DNA of 46,166 nucleotides from an uncultured Lachnospiraceae bacterium (GCA_947178125.1 CAMWXB010000030.1:1-46166); one strand, 5' to 3'. Positions 17,384 through 26,666 are shown, counted from the stretch's first letter. Numbers and translations are program-made. Notes: generated from the sequence alone by a model not told the origin.

Positions 17384-17875
17384 GGTTTGTTCCCTGGGAA
17401 CCTGCAGAAGGATTTTCTTCTGGCTGTGTGGTTTGCAAAAATCAGGAGTAAATTCGTGAAAAAAGCAAAAAAGACGGAAAATGCGAAAGAATTGACAAGA
17501 AAAAATTATTAAATTCTGTTAGAATAAAAGGGTGGAATAAATAAATTACATATCCGGGAATTGTTATATTCATTTTGGTTTAGAGATATAACAAAGGAAT
17601 CAATGATATTAATGTTGGAACCCTATTATTATGATCATCTGAAAGGGATAGATAATACTGGGATTTGATAGTATATATTTGTGTGGAAAGGTCAGCCTGT
17701 GATAAGGTTGGCCTTTGATATTATCACAAGCACGGATACAACACAATATTGTGCAAATTGAATCTTTTATTTATTTTAAAGTGTTTTCAGAACAATAATT
17801 TGTTGTGTGATACCATTTGTAACAACATAAAGGGAATGGCAGAAATACTGCCAGAGTGTGCAAATGGATATGGTT
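17384..17875. other. Gene-free region between the paralogous regulators
   Basis: No coding frame is supported. It contains three hairpins: CAGAAG/CTTCTG (17405-17422), TTGTTATAT/ATATAACAA (17561-17569 with 17586-17594), and an 11-bp stem with two G-T pairs (17687-17697 with 17706-17716) that looks like a weak terminator. A perfect 12-bp palindrome CACAATATTGTG sits at 17742-17753 ahead of the second regulator and may be its operator. Confidence 0.5.
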
Positions 17876-18223
17876 ATGAAAACGCTGAACATGATTATAA
17901 GAGAATTAAGAGAAGACCATGATATCAAACAGGATACAATTGCAAAATATCTTGGTATTTCTCAACAAACGTATTCCAATTATGAGAACGGACGCCGTGA
18001 AATTCCGATTGCGGTCATAAAAGAACTTGCCAGGTTTTATAAAGTCAGTACCGATTATCTGCTGCGCTCCAACACAAGCTACCTCGGGAATCTGGATATG
18101 AATGCTGCCTATGTCGATGACATTACCATGCACGATATCATCTATGACATACAGACCCTGGAGGCGTCAGAACGTAAAAATCTGGTAAAATATATTCGGT
18201 TTCTGCGGCAGGATACGGATTAA
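17876..18223 (+). CDS. XRE-family HTH regulator, copy 2
   Basis: This 115-residue protein is a clear paralogue of the regulator at 17018, matching along its full length (IAKYLGISQQTYSNYENGRR, YKVSTDYLLRS, DITMHDIIYDIQTLEASERK). I choose ATG 17876 because it matches the paralogue's start in sequence context (GGATATGGTTATGAAAACG); earlier in-frame starts at 17858, 17864 and 17870 exist and no strong ribosome site decides. Substitutions in the recognition region are few, so both may bind similar operators. Confidence 0.78.
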   Translation: MKTLNMIIRELREDHDIKQDTIAKYLGISQQTYSNYENGRREIPIAVIKELARFYKVSTDYLLRSNTSYLGNLDMNAAYVDDITMHDIIYDIQTLEASERKNLVKYIRFLRQDTD

Positions 18224-18291
18224 GAAGTATGTTTTGGGATTGTCGCCCCGCAATTACCTGTAAAGAATAATGATAAATAAGGAATACAGTC

Positions 18292-19173
18292 ATGATTTAC
18301 TTATCACACTTTCGATTCCCGGGCAGAGAACTCGAATATAGTTTCACCATGAACCAGAAAAGAACATGCTATGACACTTTCTATCCTTTTCTGGTATTAT
18401 CGAAGCATTGTCTGGAGATGCTGGATTTCGAGCCGGTGACGATTCTTTACGGCGGCAACGGCTCCGGCAAGACGACGGCGCTGAATGTGATCGCGGAGAA
18501 ATTGGGACTGGAACGGGATACCCTGTATAATCGTTCTAATTTTTTTGAAGAATATACAAAGCTTTGCAGCTATCAGGGCGGTGATGGCGGCGGGAACCGG
18601 CGTGCACCCCGTATGCCGAAAGGCAGCAGGATCATCACGAGCGATGACGTTTTTGACTTTATGTTGAATCTGCGGAGTATCAATGATGGAATCGACCGGA
18701 AAAGAGAAGAATTGTTTGAGGATTATCTGGAGAATAAATATTCCCATTTTACGATGCGTTCGATGGATGATTATGAACAATTGAAAAAAGTATGCCTTGC
18801 GCGGAGCAATACACAATCGAAATATGTCCGCCGGAATCTTATGGACAATGTGCGGGAGCATTCCAACGGCGAGAGCGCTTTCCTTTATTTTACGGATAAG
18901 ATCAGGGAAAACGGCCTCTATTTATTGGACGAGCCGGAAAACAGCCTGTCTCCGGCCAAGCAGCAGGAACTGTTGAAATTTCTGGAAGATTCGGCGCGTT
19001 TCTTCGGCTGTCAGTTCATCATCGCTACGCATTCGCCGTTCCTGCTTTCGATGCGCGGTGCCAAAATATACGATATGGATGAAGAGGTGGTAGATGTAAA
19101 ACGCTGGACTGAACTGGAGAATGTCCGCACCTATTATCATTTTTTTAAAAAGTACGAAGGGGAATTTGAATAA
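18292..19173 (+). CDS. Stand-alone ABC-type ATPase (AAA15/21-like)
   Basis: The 293-residue ATPase has Walker A GGNGSGKTT at 54-62, the signature-like HSNGES near 190, Walker B LYLLDEPENSLSP near 210 and the switch ATHSPFLLSM near 240. There is no membrane domain, so it is a soluble ATPase of the type COG3910, not a transporter. A glycine-rich loop (QGGDGGGNRRAPRMPKGSR) lies between Walker A and the signature. AAGGA precedes ATG 18292. Related single ATPases occur widely in Firmicutes with no agreed function. No nuclease partner is adjacent. Confidence 0.85.
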   Translation: MIYLSHFRFPGRELEYSFTMNQKRTCYDTFYPFLVLSKHCLEMLDFEPVTILYGGNGSGKTTALNVIAEKLGLERDTLYNRSNFFEEYTKLCSYQGGDGGGNRRAPRMPKGSRIITSDDVFDFMLNLRSINDGIDRKREELFEDYLENKYSHFTMRSMDDYEQLKKVCLARSNTQSKYVRRNLMDNVREHSNGESAFLYFTDKIRENGLYLLDEPENSLSPAKQQELLKFLEDSARFFGCQFIIATHSPFLLSMRGAKIYDMDEEVVDVKRWTELENVRTYYHFFKKYEGEFE

Positions 19174-19347
19174 AATTTCTCTTCTTTTTCTTTTTATAAT
19201 AATTTTTAAATCGGAAAAATTTGCAGCAAATCCGTCAGAAATGGTCATAAAGCAAAATATTGTACAGCTTATAATGAAAAGAAAGGCTTTGCGCAGGGTG
19301 AAAAATCAGGATAAGCAGTTCCTTTTACCGGAAAGGAAGGTATGGGA

Positions 19348-20169
19348 ATGAAAAGTACAAAAGAATTGAGAGGCTATGCGGATTATCTGATGCAGAAAGA
19401 ACTGGCGGAACAGACCAGGAGTATTTATGTAAAGCAGGCGGAATTTTTTCTGGAATATCTGGAAAACAGAGCGATTAATAAAAAGGAAACGATTGCCTAT
19501 AAGCAGGCGCTTTTGAACTGTGGCCGGAAAATATCTACCATTAATTTGTACCTTGTGGCGCTCAATAGTTACCTGAAATATACGGGCCATACGGATTGTA
19601 CGGTCAAGATGCTGAAACTGCAGAACCGGAAAGGGCCGGATAATATTCTGACTTTGGTGGAATACCGGGAAATGCTTGCGTGGGCAAAAGAAAGCGGCCG
19701 GGAAAAATATTATTGTATCATGCGGACGCTTGCTTTGACAGGCATCCGCATCAGTGAACTTTCCGGTTGTACCGTAGAGGCAATGAAACAGGGGAGATTT
19801 TTGATCTGTAATAAGGGAAAAAGCAGAGAAATCTATCTTCCCGAAAAGCTGATCACGGACCTGGCAGCATATTGCGAGCAGGCCGGGATAGGAGAGGGCA
19901 TTATTTTCCGGGGAAACAGGAACAGCGCCATCAGCAGGACTGCGGTCTACAAAATGCTCGTGCGGATAGCTGATGATGCGGGAATCCCGAAAGAAAAGGC
20001 GCACCCGCACAGTTTCAGGCATTTGTTTGCGATCACCTATATGCAGACATACTCTAATTTGTTTGAGTTGGCGGACCTGCTCGGACACGCCAGTCTGGAG
20101 ACAACACGGATTTATACGGTGACGACTGCGGAGGAGCGGAGAGAGAAAATGAACAGGCTGGATTTGTAG
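19348..20169 (+). CDS. XerC/XerD-type tyrosine recombinase
   Basis: The 273-residue integrase has a SAM-like N-terminal domain and all catalytic residues: Arg in TGIRISELSG, a lysine in CNKGKSREIYL, HxxR in HPHSFRHLF, His in LLGHASLETTR and the nucleophile Tyr in TRIYTVTTAEER. AAGGAAGG (19333-19340) is seven bases before ATG 19348, better than ATG 19342. It is shorter than phage integrases and of the size of Xer or simple phase-switch recombinases. It stands alone between an ATPase gene and a chemoreceptor, with no excisionase. It might resolve chromosomes, move a small element, or switch a nearby gene. Confidence 0.88.
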   Translation: MKSTKELRGYADYLMQKELAEQTRSIYVKQAEFFLEYLENRAINKKETIAYKQALLNCGRKISTINLYLVALNSYLKYTGHTDCTVKMLKLQNRKGPDNILTLVEYREMLAWAKESGREKYYCIMRTLALTGIRISELSGCTVEAMKQGRFLICNKGKSREIYLPEKLITDLAAYCEQAGIGEGIIFRGNRNSAISRTAVYKMLVRIADDAGIPKEKAHPHSFRHLFAITYMQTYSNLFELADLLGHASLETTRIYTVTTAEERREKMNRLDL

Positions 20170-20301
20170 GTATCAATGAAGATGGGAACGGCAAAGGGAA
20201 ATCTGCTTCAATGCGCAGCCTCCTCAGGAAGTTATTAAGAGCATGGGAAGCAGCATTAACGGGGATATGGAAATCCGGCTGATTTTGTCAAATTTAGAAA
20301 A

Positions 20302-20328
20302 TAGAAGTATCATTTTTCAGCCGGATAT
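20302..20328 (+). promoter_or_regulatory. Possible sigma-28 (motility) promoter
   Basis: TAGA (20302-20305), 15 bases, then CCGGATAT (20321-20328) is close to the TAAA-N15-GCCGATAA motility consensus. It lies 83 bases before the GTG start of a chemoreceptor, the kind of gene expected under this sigma factor. The match is partial. Confidence 0.35.
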
Positions 20329-20410
20329 GGTATGCTGAAAGTGATCATTAGGCTTCGGAATGATAGCCTGTTTAAGAGATAATATATGGGAAAGAACAGG
20401 AGGATATCAG

Positions 20411-21814
20411 GTGCTGAGGAAAAAACAGAACAATTTTTATGATGAAGATAAGGCTCTTTTGCTCTCTTTCATGGAGAAAGCGGTTCAGGGAGACTTTGCA
20501 CCGATCGATGTATCGGGATTCCATGATGCGGAAATTGCGGAAAAGTATAATACGGTGCTGGATGCCTTTTTAAAATCCAACAACAATTTTGTCATGCGCC
20601 TGAATGACTCCATGCGGAGGATCGGAGACAGTTCCTGTGTCAAGGAAATGATCGAAGAGGTAAATTCTCAGACGGCTGCCATCAGCGGTATGCGTGGTTC
20701 GAGTCAGGAATTGGAAGATTCGATTCAGAATATTCAGAATGCAGTACAGAATATCCAGGGGAATGCCCATGAGGTCATCGAGACTTCTCAGAACAGCCTT
20801 GCCGGTATGCGTGAAAGTGTGAAGATCGTGGATGAATCCGCGAATCAAGTCCTTGCGATCAACGAGCAGGTTGCTGTGTTCAAGGAAAAGGCGATCAGCA
20901 TTAATAACATCATCGATATGGTCAAAAAGATTGCAAGCAAGAGCGGAATGCTCGCTCTGAACGCTTCTATCGAAGCTGCACGCGCCGGTGAAGCGGGCAA
21001 AGGTTTTGCGGTCGTGGCGAATCAGATCAGAGATCTTTCCGCCAGCACAACGAGTTCTGCGGAGGATGTTGTGCAGGATGTAGAAGAACTGATGCGGGGG
21101 ATTAACGCGCTTTCCGAATCCATTAACACGACGACAACACGGCTGAAGGACGGAAACGAAAGCGTACACAGATCCATTGAAGATATCGGCGGCATGGTGG
21201 TGCAGTTAAATTCTATCAGCAGCGAGATCGATCATATTTATGAGGAGATCAATACGCAGTCTTCTCTGACACAGGATTTTGTATCGTCAATCGATGCGAT
21301 CGCGAACAGCTATGATACGCTGACGGATGAATGTGTAGGTACGGGAGAGCATCTATTCCATATTTCCCGCGATATCGACCGGGCCAGAAGTGATATGGCC
21401 AGACACAATGCCAGAATCACAACATTGGACTGGCTCACCGTCTTTGAAATAGATCATTTGATCTTTACCTGGCGCGTTTATAATAATCTGGCCGATTTTG
21501 AGCGGCTGAAGATCACACAGCTCAACAATCCGAAAGGCTGTAAGTTCGGGAAATGGATTGCAGAACAGAAAGATTCCCGGATCACGGGCTCCTCAGAATT
21601 TAGACAGGCGGTCAGCCTGCATGAAGAACTTCATAAATACGGCTGTGCATCCTGGGAGGCCAAAGACAGAGATGACAGGGAAGGTGCGCTGGAACAGTTC
21701 AACAAAGTTTATGAAGTCTATGGAAGATTCCAGAAAGCGCTCGACGGCCTGCGCAGAGTCATCAAGAGCACGGGAGATACCGCAGAAACGAATATCAAGA
21801 TTTTCTCGATGTAG
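20411..21814 (+). CDS. Soluble methyl-accepting chemoreceptor with CZB domain
   Basis: I start at GTG 20411, seven bases after AGGAGG (20398-20403), giving 467 residues. There is no transmembrane segment, so the receptor is cytoplasmic. The signalling tip is clear ([20 protein letters not shown], then [13 protein letters not shown]). The C-terminal 110 residues form a chemoreceptor zinc-binding (CZB) domain, with an early histidine in [11 protein letters not shown], the CKFGKW motif, and later histidines in [13 protein letters not shown] domains bind zinc and sense oxidants such as hypochlorous acid in known cases. It would signal to CheA and the flagellar motor. Confidence 0.88.
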   Translation: MLRKKQNNFYDEDKALLLSFMEKAVQGDFAPIDVSGFHDAEIAEKYNTVLDAFLKSNNNFVMRLNDSMRRIGDSSCVKEMIEEVNSQTAAISGMRGSSQELEDSIQNIQNAVQNIQGNAHEVIETSQNSLAGMRESVKIVDESANQVLAINEQVAVFKEKAISINNIIDMVKKIASKSGMLALNASIEAARAGEAGKGFAVVANQIRDLSASTTSSAEDVVQDVEELMRGINALSESINTTTTRLKDGNESVHRSIEDIGGMVVQLNSISSEIDHIYEEINTQSSLTQDFVSSIDAIANSYDTLTDECVGTGEHLFHISRDIDRARSDMARHNARITTLDWLTVFEIDHLIFTWRVYNNLADFERLKITQLNNPKGCKFGKWIAEQKDSRITGSSEFRQAVSLHEELHKYGCASWEAKDRDDREGALEQFNKVYEVYGRFQKALDGLRRVIKSTGDTAETNIKIFSM

Positions 21815-21849
21815 GAAAAGAAACAGAATGTATTTTGAAAAGGCAGTCT

Positions 21850-23727
21850 ATGGATAAGTTTGATATACTGAAGAAATATTTCGGCTATTCCGAATTTCGG
21901 GAGGGTCAGGAAAATTTAATTGATGGAATTTTAGCCGGTCGGGATGTGCTGGGAATCATGCCGACCGGTGCTGGAAAATCAATCTGTTATCAGGTGCCCG
22001 CGCTTCTTATGCCGGGCATCACGCTTGTGGTATCGCCGTTGATCTCTCTGATGAAAGACCAGGTACAGGCTCTGAATCAGGCAGGTGTTCATGCCGCCTA
22101 TATTAACAGTTCCTTGAGTGAATCCCAGATTTCCAAAGCGCTGCGGTTAGCGGCCGCAGGACAATATAAGATCATATATGTGGCGCCGGAACGGCTGGAA
22201 ACATATGATTTTCTGACTTTTGCCAGACAGTCGGATATCTCGATGCTTACGGTGGATGAAGCGCATTGTATTTCTCAGTGGGGACAGGATTTTCGTCCAA
22301 GTTATCTGAAAATCGTGCAGTTCATCAGGCAGCTTGGAAAACGTCCGGTCATCAGTGCATTTACCGCGACGGCGACGGAAACGGTCAAAGAGGATATTAT
22401 CTGCGTACTCGGGTTACAGGAGCCGGAAGTCCTTGTGACCGGTTTTGACCGTAAGAATCTGTATTTTGCGGTGGAGACACCGAAGAAAAAAGACAACTAT
22501 GTCATAAATTATTGCAAAGAACATGCGGCGGAAAGCGGCATCATTTACTGTGCTACCAGGAAAAATGTGGATGCCCTTTATGAAAAGCTGTGTGCGGAAA
22601 GAATTTCCGTGACCAGATATCATGCGGGACTTACAGGAGAAGAACGCCGGCAGAATCAGGAAGATTTTATCTTCGATACGAGGCCGGTCATGGTCGCAAC
22701 GAATGCTTTCGGAATGGGTATCGATAAGTCCAACGTCCGTTATGTCATTCATTATAATATGCCGCAGAGTCTGGAAAACTATTATCAGGAAGCCGGGCGT
22801 GCCGGAAGAGACGGCGGAAAGGCGGAATGTCTTCTTCTCTATTCGGCACAGGATGTCATGATCAACCGCTTTCTGCTGGATAGTAAGGAGCAGAATGCGG
22901 AGTATACGCAGGAAGAATTAGAAGCCCTCAGAGAGCGCGACGAAGAACGGCTGAAAACGATGACCTATTACTGTATGACATCACATTGCCTGCGGGAATA
23001 TATCCTGCATTATTTCGGGGAAAAAGGAAGCGTTCGCTGCGGGAACTGTCTGAACTGCATCCGGGAATATGAAGAGGTCGATGTGACGGAAACAGCGGGA
23101 CACATCATATCCTGTATCCGGGAGGTCAGGCAGCGGTATGGCATCAATGTCATTGCGGGGATGCTGGCCGGAGATGACCGGGCGAAACTGCGGGAATACG
23201 GCATGTTTTCTTATCAGTCCTACGGGATTTTAAAGCCGATGCGGGAAATCGAGATCAAGCAGATCATTAACCAGATGCTGGTGGAGGGCCTGCTTTTTGT
23301 GACGAGCGACAAGTATTCTATTTTGAAAATTACGGAAAAGGCTGATGATATCATAAAAAATGACAGACGTATCATATTTAAAAAGCCGAAGGAGGAACCG
23401 AAAGTGGAAAAAGATGTATCCGGCCGTAAGACGGCTGCCAAAACGAGACGCTCCGATATTTTAAATTCCAGAGGACTTGAGCTGTTCGAACGGCTCAGGG
23501 ATCTCCGTACGAACATTGCCAAAGAAGAAAATATGCCGCCCTATATCATTTTTGCGGATAAAACGCTGGTGGATATGTGTGTCAGGGTGCCGTTAGATAA
23601 GAAGGAAATGCTGAAAGTAACAGGTGTCGGAGAAAACAAATTCAATCGTTATGGCGAGCGTTTTCTGGACTGTATTCTGGAATATACGGGCGGCGTGCGT
23701 GAGAAATTCTATTTTGGGGAAGGATAG
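21850..23727 (+). CDS. recQ: RecQ-family ATP-dependent DNA helicase
   Basis: The 625-residue helicase unwinds DNA 3' to 5' in repair. It has Walker A MPTGAGKS at 37-44, the DEAH box in VDEAHCISQWGQDFRPSY, and the motif VI arginines in QEAGRAGRDG. The RecQ zinc site is present (YCMTSHCLREYILHYFG and CGNCLNC). An RQC winged helix follows, then a C-terminal HRDC domain (VPLDKKEMLKVTGVGENKFN). ATG 21850 is seven bases after AAGG (21839-21842). It is 35 bases downstream of the chemoreceptor and may share its transcript. Confidence 0.93.
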   Translation: MDKFDILKKYFGYSEFREGQENLIDGILAGRDVLGIMPTGAGKSICYQVPALLMPGITLVVSPLISLMKDQVQALNQAGVHAAYINSSLSESQISKALRLAAAGQYKIIYVAPERLETYDFLTFARQSDISMLTVDEAHCISQWGQDFRPSYLKIVQFIRQLGKRPVISAFTATATETVKEDIICVLGLQEPEVLVTGFDRKNLYFAVETPKKKDNYVINYCKEHAAESGIIYCATRKNVDALYEKLCAERISVTRYHAGLTGEERRQNQEDFIFDTRPVMVATNAFGMGIDKSNVRYVIHYNMPQSLENYYQEAGRAGRDGGKAECLLLYSAQDVMINRFLLDSKEQNAEYTQEELEALRERDEERLKTMTYYCMTSHCLREYILHYFGEKGSVRCGNCLNCIREYEEVDVTETAGHIISCIREVRQRYGINVIAGMLAGDDRAKLREYGMFSYQSYGILKPMREIEIKQIINQMLVEGLLFVTSDKYSILKITEKADDIIKNDRRIIFKKPKEEPKVEKDVSGRKTAAKTRRSDILNSRGLELFERLRDLRTNIAKEENMPPYIIFADKTLVDMCVRVPLDKKEMLKVTGVGENKFNRYGERFLDCILEYTGGVREKFYFGEG

Positions 23728-23769
23728 ACAGCGGTTTTCCGGAGGATTTATGGCGGTAATTGTGCTGTA

Positions 23770-23802
23770 CTATATTCATCCATTCGCTATATTCATCCAT
23801 TC
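23770..23802 (+). repeat. Tandem 16-bp direct repeat upstream of PocR chemoreceptor
   Basis: CTATATTCATCCATTC occurs at 23770-23785 and again at 23787-23802, separated by a single G, so the period is 17 bases. It ends 12 bases before the -35 hexamer of the next promoter, a usual place for an activator or repressor site. Confidence 0.8.
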
Positions 23803-23813
23803 TGAATAGGGAC

Positions 23814-23842
23814 TTTACTTTTAGGGATAGGAATGATACAAT
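23814..23842 (+). promoter_or_regulatory. Sigma-A type promoter of the PocR chemoreceptor and flagellin
   Basis: TTTACT (23814-23819) is followed after 17 bases by TACAAT (23837-23842), 72 bases before the ATG of the receptor gene. The second flagellin gene follows closely and is probably on the same transcript. Confidence 0.5.
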
Positions 23843-23913
23843 AAAATACACATAAAATTTATGCAGTTTATTTGTATATTGTGCGAAATTCACATAAGAA
23901 AGGATTGGGGGAT

Positions 23914-24687
23914 ATGAAAATTGAAGACTTCTGTGACATGGTGAAATTTGAAAGCATTATGGATAACTGGGCCAAAAGTACGGGTCTGGCGACCGTAGCT
24001 GTTGGCGCAGACGGAAAGTATATCAGCGAATGCTACAATTTCACAGATTTTTGTATTAAACTTACAAGAGGAAGTAAAGAAGGATGCAGGCGCTGTGAAA
24101 GATGCGATCAGGAGGGTCAGGGAGTCTATTCCTGTCATGCGGGACTGGTTGATTTTGGTATCCCGATTACGTTAAGTGACGGTACTGTGCTCGGCAGTGT
24201 TATTGGCGGGCAGGTTCTTCCGGAAGAGCCGGATGAGAGCGCTTTTCGTGCTACCGCGAGAGAACTCGGTATCAATGAAGAAACATATATTGATGCGTTG
24301 CATAAAGTAACTATAAAGTCAAGAGAAGAAATTGAAGCATCGGCGAATCTGTTAGGCGATGTGATTAATATGTTCGTCCGCTCCAGCTATCAGGAGATGC
24401 AGAATGAGCGTATTCTGGAGAAACTTCGTAATGGCATTGCAAAAGCGGCGAAAGAAATCGATGCTGCGAATGCGAGCACTTCCCAGATCGCCGCTTTCAG
24501 TAAGCGGCAGAATATGTTGGCGCTGAATGCTTCCATCGAGGCAGCGCGTGCGGGTGAGAGCGGCAAAGGATTTGCAGTCGTTGCGGCAGAAGTGCAGAAG
24601 CTTGCGGGCGGTATGGCGGAAACGAGCAAAGAAATTGATGAAAGACTGACACATCTTACAGTTACGATTAATGAATTGAACGATTAG
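23914..24687 (+). CDS. Soluble chemoreceptor with PocR sensory domain
   Basis: ATG 23914 follows GGGGGA (23906-23911) and gives 257 residues. Residues about 5-165 form a PocR-type ligand-binding domain with its cysteine cluster ([15 protein letters not shown], then [14 protein letters not shown] and GQVLPEEP). The C-terminal 90 residues hold a short chemoreceptor signalling hairpin ([20 protein letters not shown], then [13 protein letters not shown]). There is no membrane segment and no methylation-helix length comparable to classical receptors. PocR domains bind small metabolites such as hydrocarbon derivatives in known regulators. A flagellin gene starts 33 bases later. Confidence 0.85.
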   Translation: MKIEDFCDMVKFESIMDNWAKSTGLATVAVGADGKYISECYNFTDFCIKLTRGSKEGCRRCERCDQEGQGVYSCHAGLVDFGIPITLSDGTVLGSVIGGQVLPEEPDESAFRATARELGINEETYIDALHKVTIKSREEIEASANLLGDVINMFVRSSYQEMQNERILEKLRNGIAKAAKEIDAANASTSQIAAFSKRQNMLALNASIEAARAGESGKGFAVVAAEVQKLAGGMAETSKEIDERLTHLTVTINELND

Positions 24688-24720
24688 TGGGATTTAAGTA
24701 AGCAGAAAGGGGGAATCGTT

Positions 24721-25482
24721 ATGAGTACGATGTCGATCGGCAGGGGAATGTTCAATATTTATTCCCACATCGCAAGTGGAAAACGGATCAATTCCGCAGC
24801 GGATGATGCAGCGGGTCTTGCGATTGCCAAACGGATGAAAAGGGAAGAGACCGGCCTTAACGTTGGCGCCCAGAATGCACAGATGGCGATAGGAGCACTG
24901 AATGTGGCGGATGGCGCGCTGGGAGGCGTAACGGATTATCTGCAGAGAATCCGTGACCTTGCAGTAAGGTCGATGAACGGTATCAATTCACCTTCGGATA
25001 AAGCGATTTACCAGCGGGAGATCGATCAGTTAAAGGGTGGTATCGAGTCGTTGGCGGAAGGCACTTCTTTCAATGAGCAGAAACTGCTCGATGGCAGTAT
25101 GGCTGATCTGGAACTGGTGACGAATCCGAGCGGCGGCAGCAGAAGAATCCAGATGGCCAATTCTACACTGGAAGCGCTTGGCATTGCGGATTTGGATGTG
25201 ACTTCCGATAATTTCAGTCTGGATGCAATAGACAAGGCGCTGGATATGGTATCATCCCAGAGAAGCAGCCTCGGCGCTTCGACAAATGGTCTGGAGTATA
25301 CCTATAATTATAATACATCTGCTTCCCTGCAGCAGCTGAAAGCCAGAAGCAGTCTGGAAGATTTGGATTTGCCGAAGGCTGTTTCCGAGAAGCAGAAGCA
25401 AGAACTTCTGTTCCAGTATCAGACTTTTATGCTGAAAAAGAAGATGGAAGAAGAAGATAAGGTACATAAGATGCTCTTCTGA
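24721..25482 (+). CDS. Atypical short flagellin
   Basis: The 253-residue protein has the flagellin D1 core (ASGKRINSAADDAAGLAIAK, LQRIRDLAVRSMNG, SQRSSLGASTNGLEYTYNYN). Both ends are unusual. The normal first 25 or so D0 residues are reduced to MSTMSIGRGMFNIYSHI. At the C-terminus, where a canonical flagellin has ESRIRDxDMAKEMM, it reads SSLEDLDLPKAVSEKQ and ends in a charged KKKMEEEDKVHKMLF. It has no variable D2/D3 insert. It may be a minor filament subunit, a cap- or junction-like protein, or a flagellin under relaxed selection. GGGGG precedes the ATG. A terminator follows. Confidence 0.82.
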   Translation: MSTMSIGRGMFNIYSHIASGKRINSAADDAAGLAIAKRMKREETGLNVGAQNAQMAIGALNVADGALGGVTDYLQRIRDLAVRSMNGINSPSDKAIYQREIDQLKGGIESLAEGTSFNEQKLLDGSMADLELVTNPSGGSRRIQMANSTLEALGIADLDVTSDNFSLDAIDKALDMVSSQRSSLGASTNGLEYTYNYNTSASLQQLKARSSLEDLDLPKAVSEKQKQELLFQYQTFMLKKKMEEEDKVHKMLF

Positions 25483-25502
25483 TAACTGAATTTGCAGAAT
25501 TT

Positions 25503-25544
25503 ATCCCCGGCAATACGTTTAAGACGTGTGCTGGGGATATTTTT
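25503..25544 (+). terminator. Intrinsic terminator after the short flagellin
   Basis: ATCCCCGGC (25503-25511) pairs with GCTGGGGAT (25530-25538), one G-T pair, and ATTTTT follows. An inner ACGT/ACGT pair shortens the loop. Confidence 0.8.
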
Positions 25545-25729
25545 ATGTGATGGAAGATTGCTGTGTTCATAGAGGATTCAAGCAAGAAGATACCTGATAA
25601 ATTTCTGGGACGCAAGCTGTGGGACCGGTGTCTGTGCAGCATAAGCATCCTGATTCGCAGCTTATGCAGAGGAGTCTTGCGGATTATCACAGGACTGATA
25701 AAATGGAGTCAGAAAGGAGGAACACTCCG

Positions 25730-26194
25730 ATGAAAATACAATATTTTCGGGAAGCTTCCCTGAAAGAGGACTATGTGGAGGTACACTTCCGGGAAGAGAC
25801 GGAGAAAATACAGGCCGTACGCAGTTTCTTTTCTTCTTTTAAAAGTGTCATGGGGAGAAAAGATGACAGTGTATACAAGTTGTATCCCGGCAGCCTTTAT
25901 TATCTGGAAGTCGTGGACAGGAAGCTGTTCGCTTATCAGGAAAAGGAAGTCTATCAGTTGGAAGAGAGTTTACAGCATTTTCTGGACTGCTTTGCGGAAC
26001 AGGGATTTGTCAGGATCGGGAAATCGGCGGCGGTCAATCTGTATAAGGTAGACCGGATAAAGGCCGACTTGAATATGCGTCTCCGGCTCTATATGGACAA
26101 TGGAGAAATGCTGGTCTTGAACAGGACATATAAAAAGACTTTTTTGGAAGCGTTGCAGCGGATGCAGGAGGTAACTTATGAAAATCATCAATAA
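25730..26194 (+). CDS. LytTR-domain DNA-binding regulator
   Basis: ATG 25730 is nine bases after AGGAGG-type AAAGGAGG (25713-25720) and gives 154 residues. The C-terminal 100 residues match the LytTR fold (VYQLEESLQHFLDCF, FVRIGKSAAVNLYKVDRI, VLNRTYKKTFLEAL). The N-terminal 50 residues are not a receiver domain. Stand-alone LytTR proteins of this size are usually encoded with a small membrane protein that inhibits them, and such a gene overlaps its end by 17 bases. An 8-bp inverted repeat (GCATAAGC 25639-25646 with GCTTATGC 25660-25667) upstream may be its own site. Confidence 0.85.
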   Translation: MKIQYFREASLKEDYVEVHFREETEKIQAVRSFFSSFKSVMGRKDDSVYKLYPGSLYYLEVVDRKLFAYQEKEVYQLEESLQHFLDCFAEQGFVRIGKSAAVNLYKVDRIKADLNMRLRLYMDNGEMLVLNRTYKKTFLEALQRMQEVTYENHQ

Positions 26195-26666
26195 ACAAAA
26201 TTTTTTTGCTACCGGATGTGTTATTTTTACGATGCTTGTACTCGGAAAACTGGCGCTGGAATTTTTGATACAGGGACTTTTTGAGAATTATCAGCAGAAC
26301 CTGGTGATGATGTTCCTGCTCTCTTTTCTGGCAACCTTTGTCTTGTCCCAGCACTACCGTTTTCAGAAGTATCCGCTGCTTCTTGTGATAGCAGGACAGT
26401 ATATGCTGTTGATTGCTTTTGTGCTGTTCATTACATGGTTGTCCGGACGGGCGGAACCGCTTCACGAGGACGCCTGCCGGGATATGTTCCTGTCCTTTAC
26501 GATTCCTTATTTCATTGGAGTGGTCATATACTACGGAGCGGTGTTTCATGAAATCGGACGCGCTAACCGGACTTTGCAGGAACTGAAATCGTATCGGAAA
26601 GAACGAGGCGAGGAAGAGGGACAGAAGGACGATTCAGAAAAAGGAACGGACAGGGAAAGGGAATAG
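26178..26666 (+). CDS. Four-helix membrane partner of the LytTR regulator (DUF3021-like)
   Basis: The 162-residue protein overlaps the LytTR gene and has four hydrophobic segments at about 10-33, 42-58, 66-88 and 107-123, then a charged cytoplasmic tail (SYRKERGEEEGQKDDSEK). The arrangement and position fit DUF3021-like proteins that pair with LytTR regulators and hold them inactive at the membrane. Inhibition is known for related pairs and inferred here. Confidence 0.75.
   Translation: MKIINKQNFFATGCVIFTMLVLGKLALEFLIQGLFENYQQNLVMMFLLSFLATFVLSQHYRFQKYPLLLVIAGQYMLLIAFVLFITWLSGRAEPLHEDACRDMFLSFTIPYFIGVVIYYGAVFHEIGRANRTLQELKSYRKERGEEEGQKDDSEKGTDRERE

Noticed and set aside
19306..20088. 260-codon minus-strand frame opposite the recombinase
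   Set aside because: Shadow of the tyrosine recombinase gene; Phe/Arg-rich composition is typical of antisense frames.
23770..23802. Possible CRISPR-like repeat
   Set aside because: Only two units with a one-base spacer; a tandem operator-like repeat fits better.
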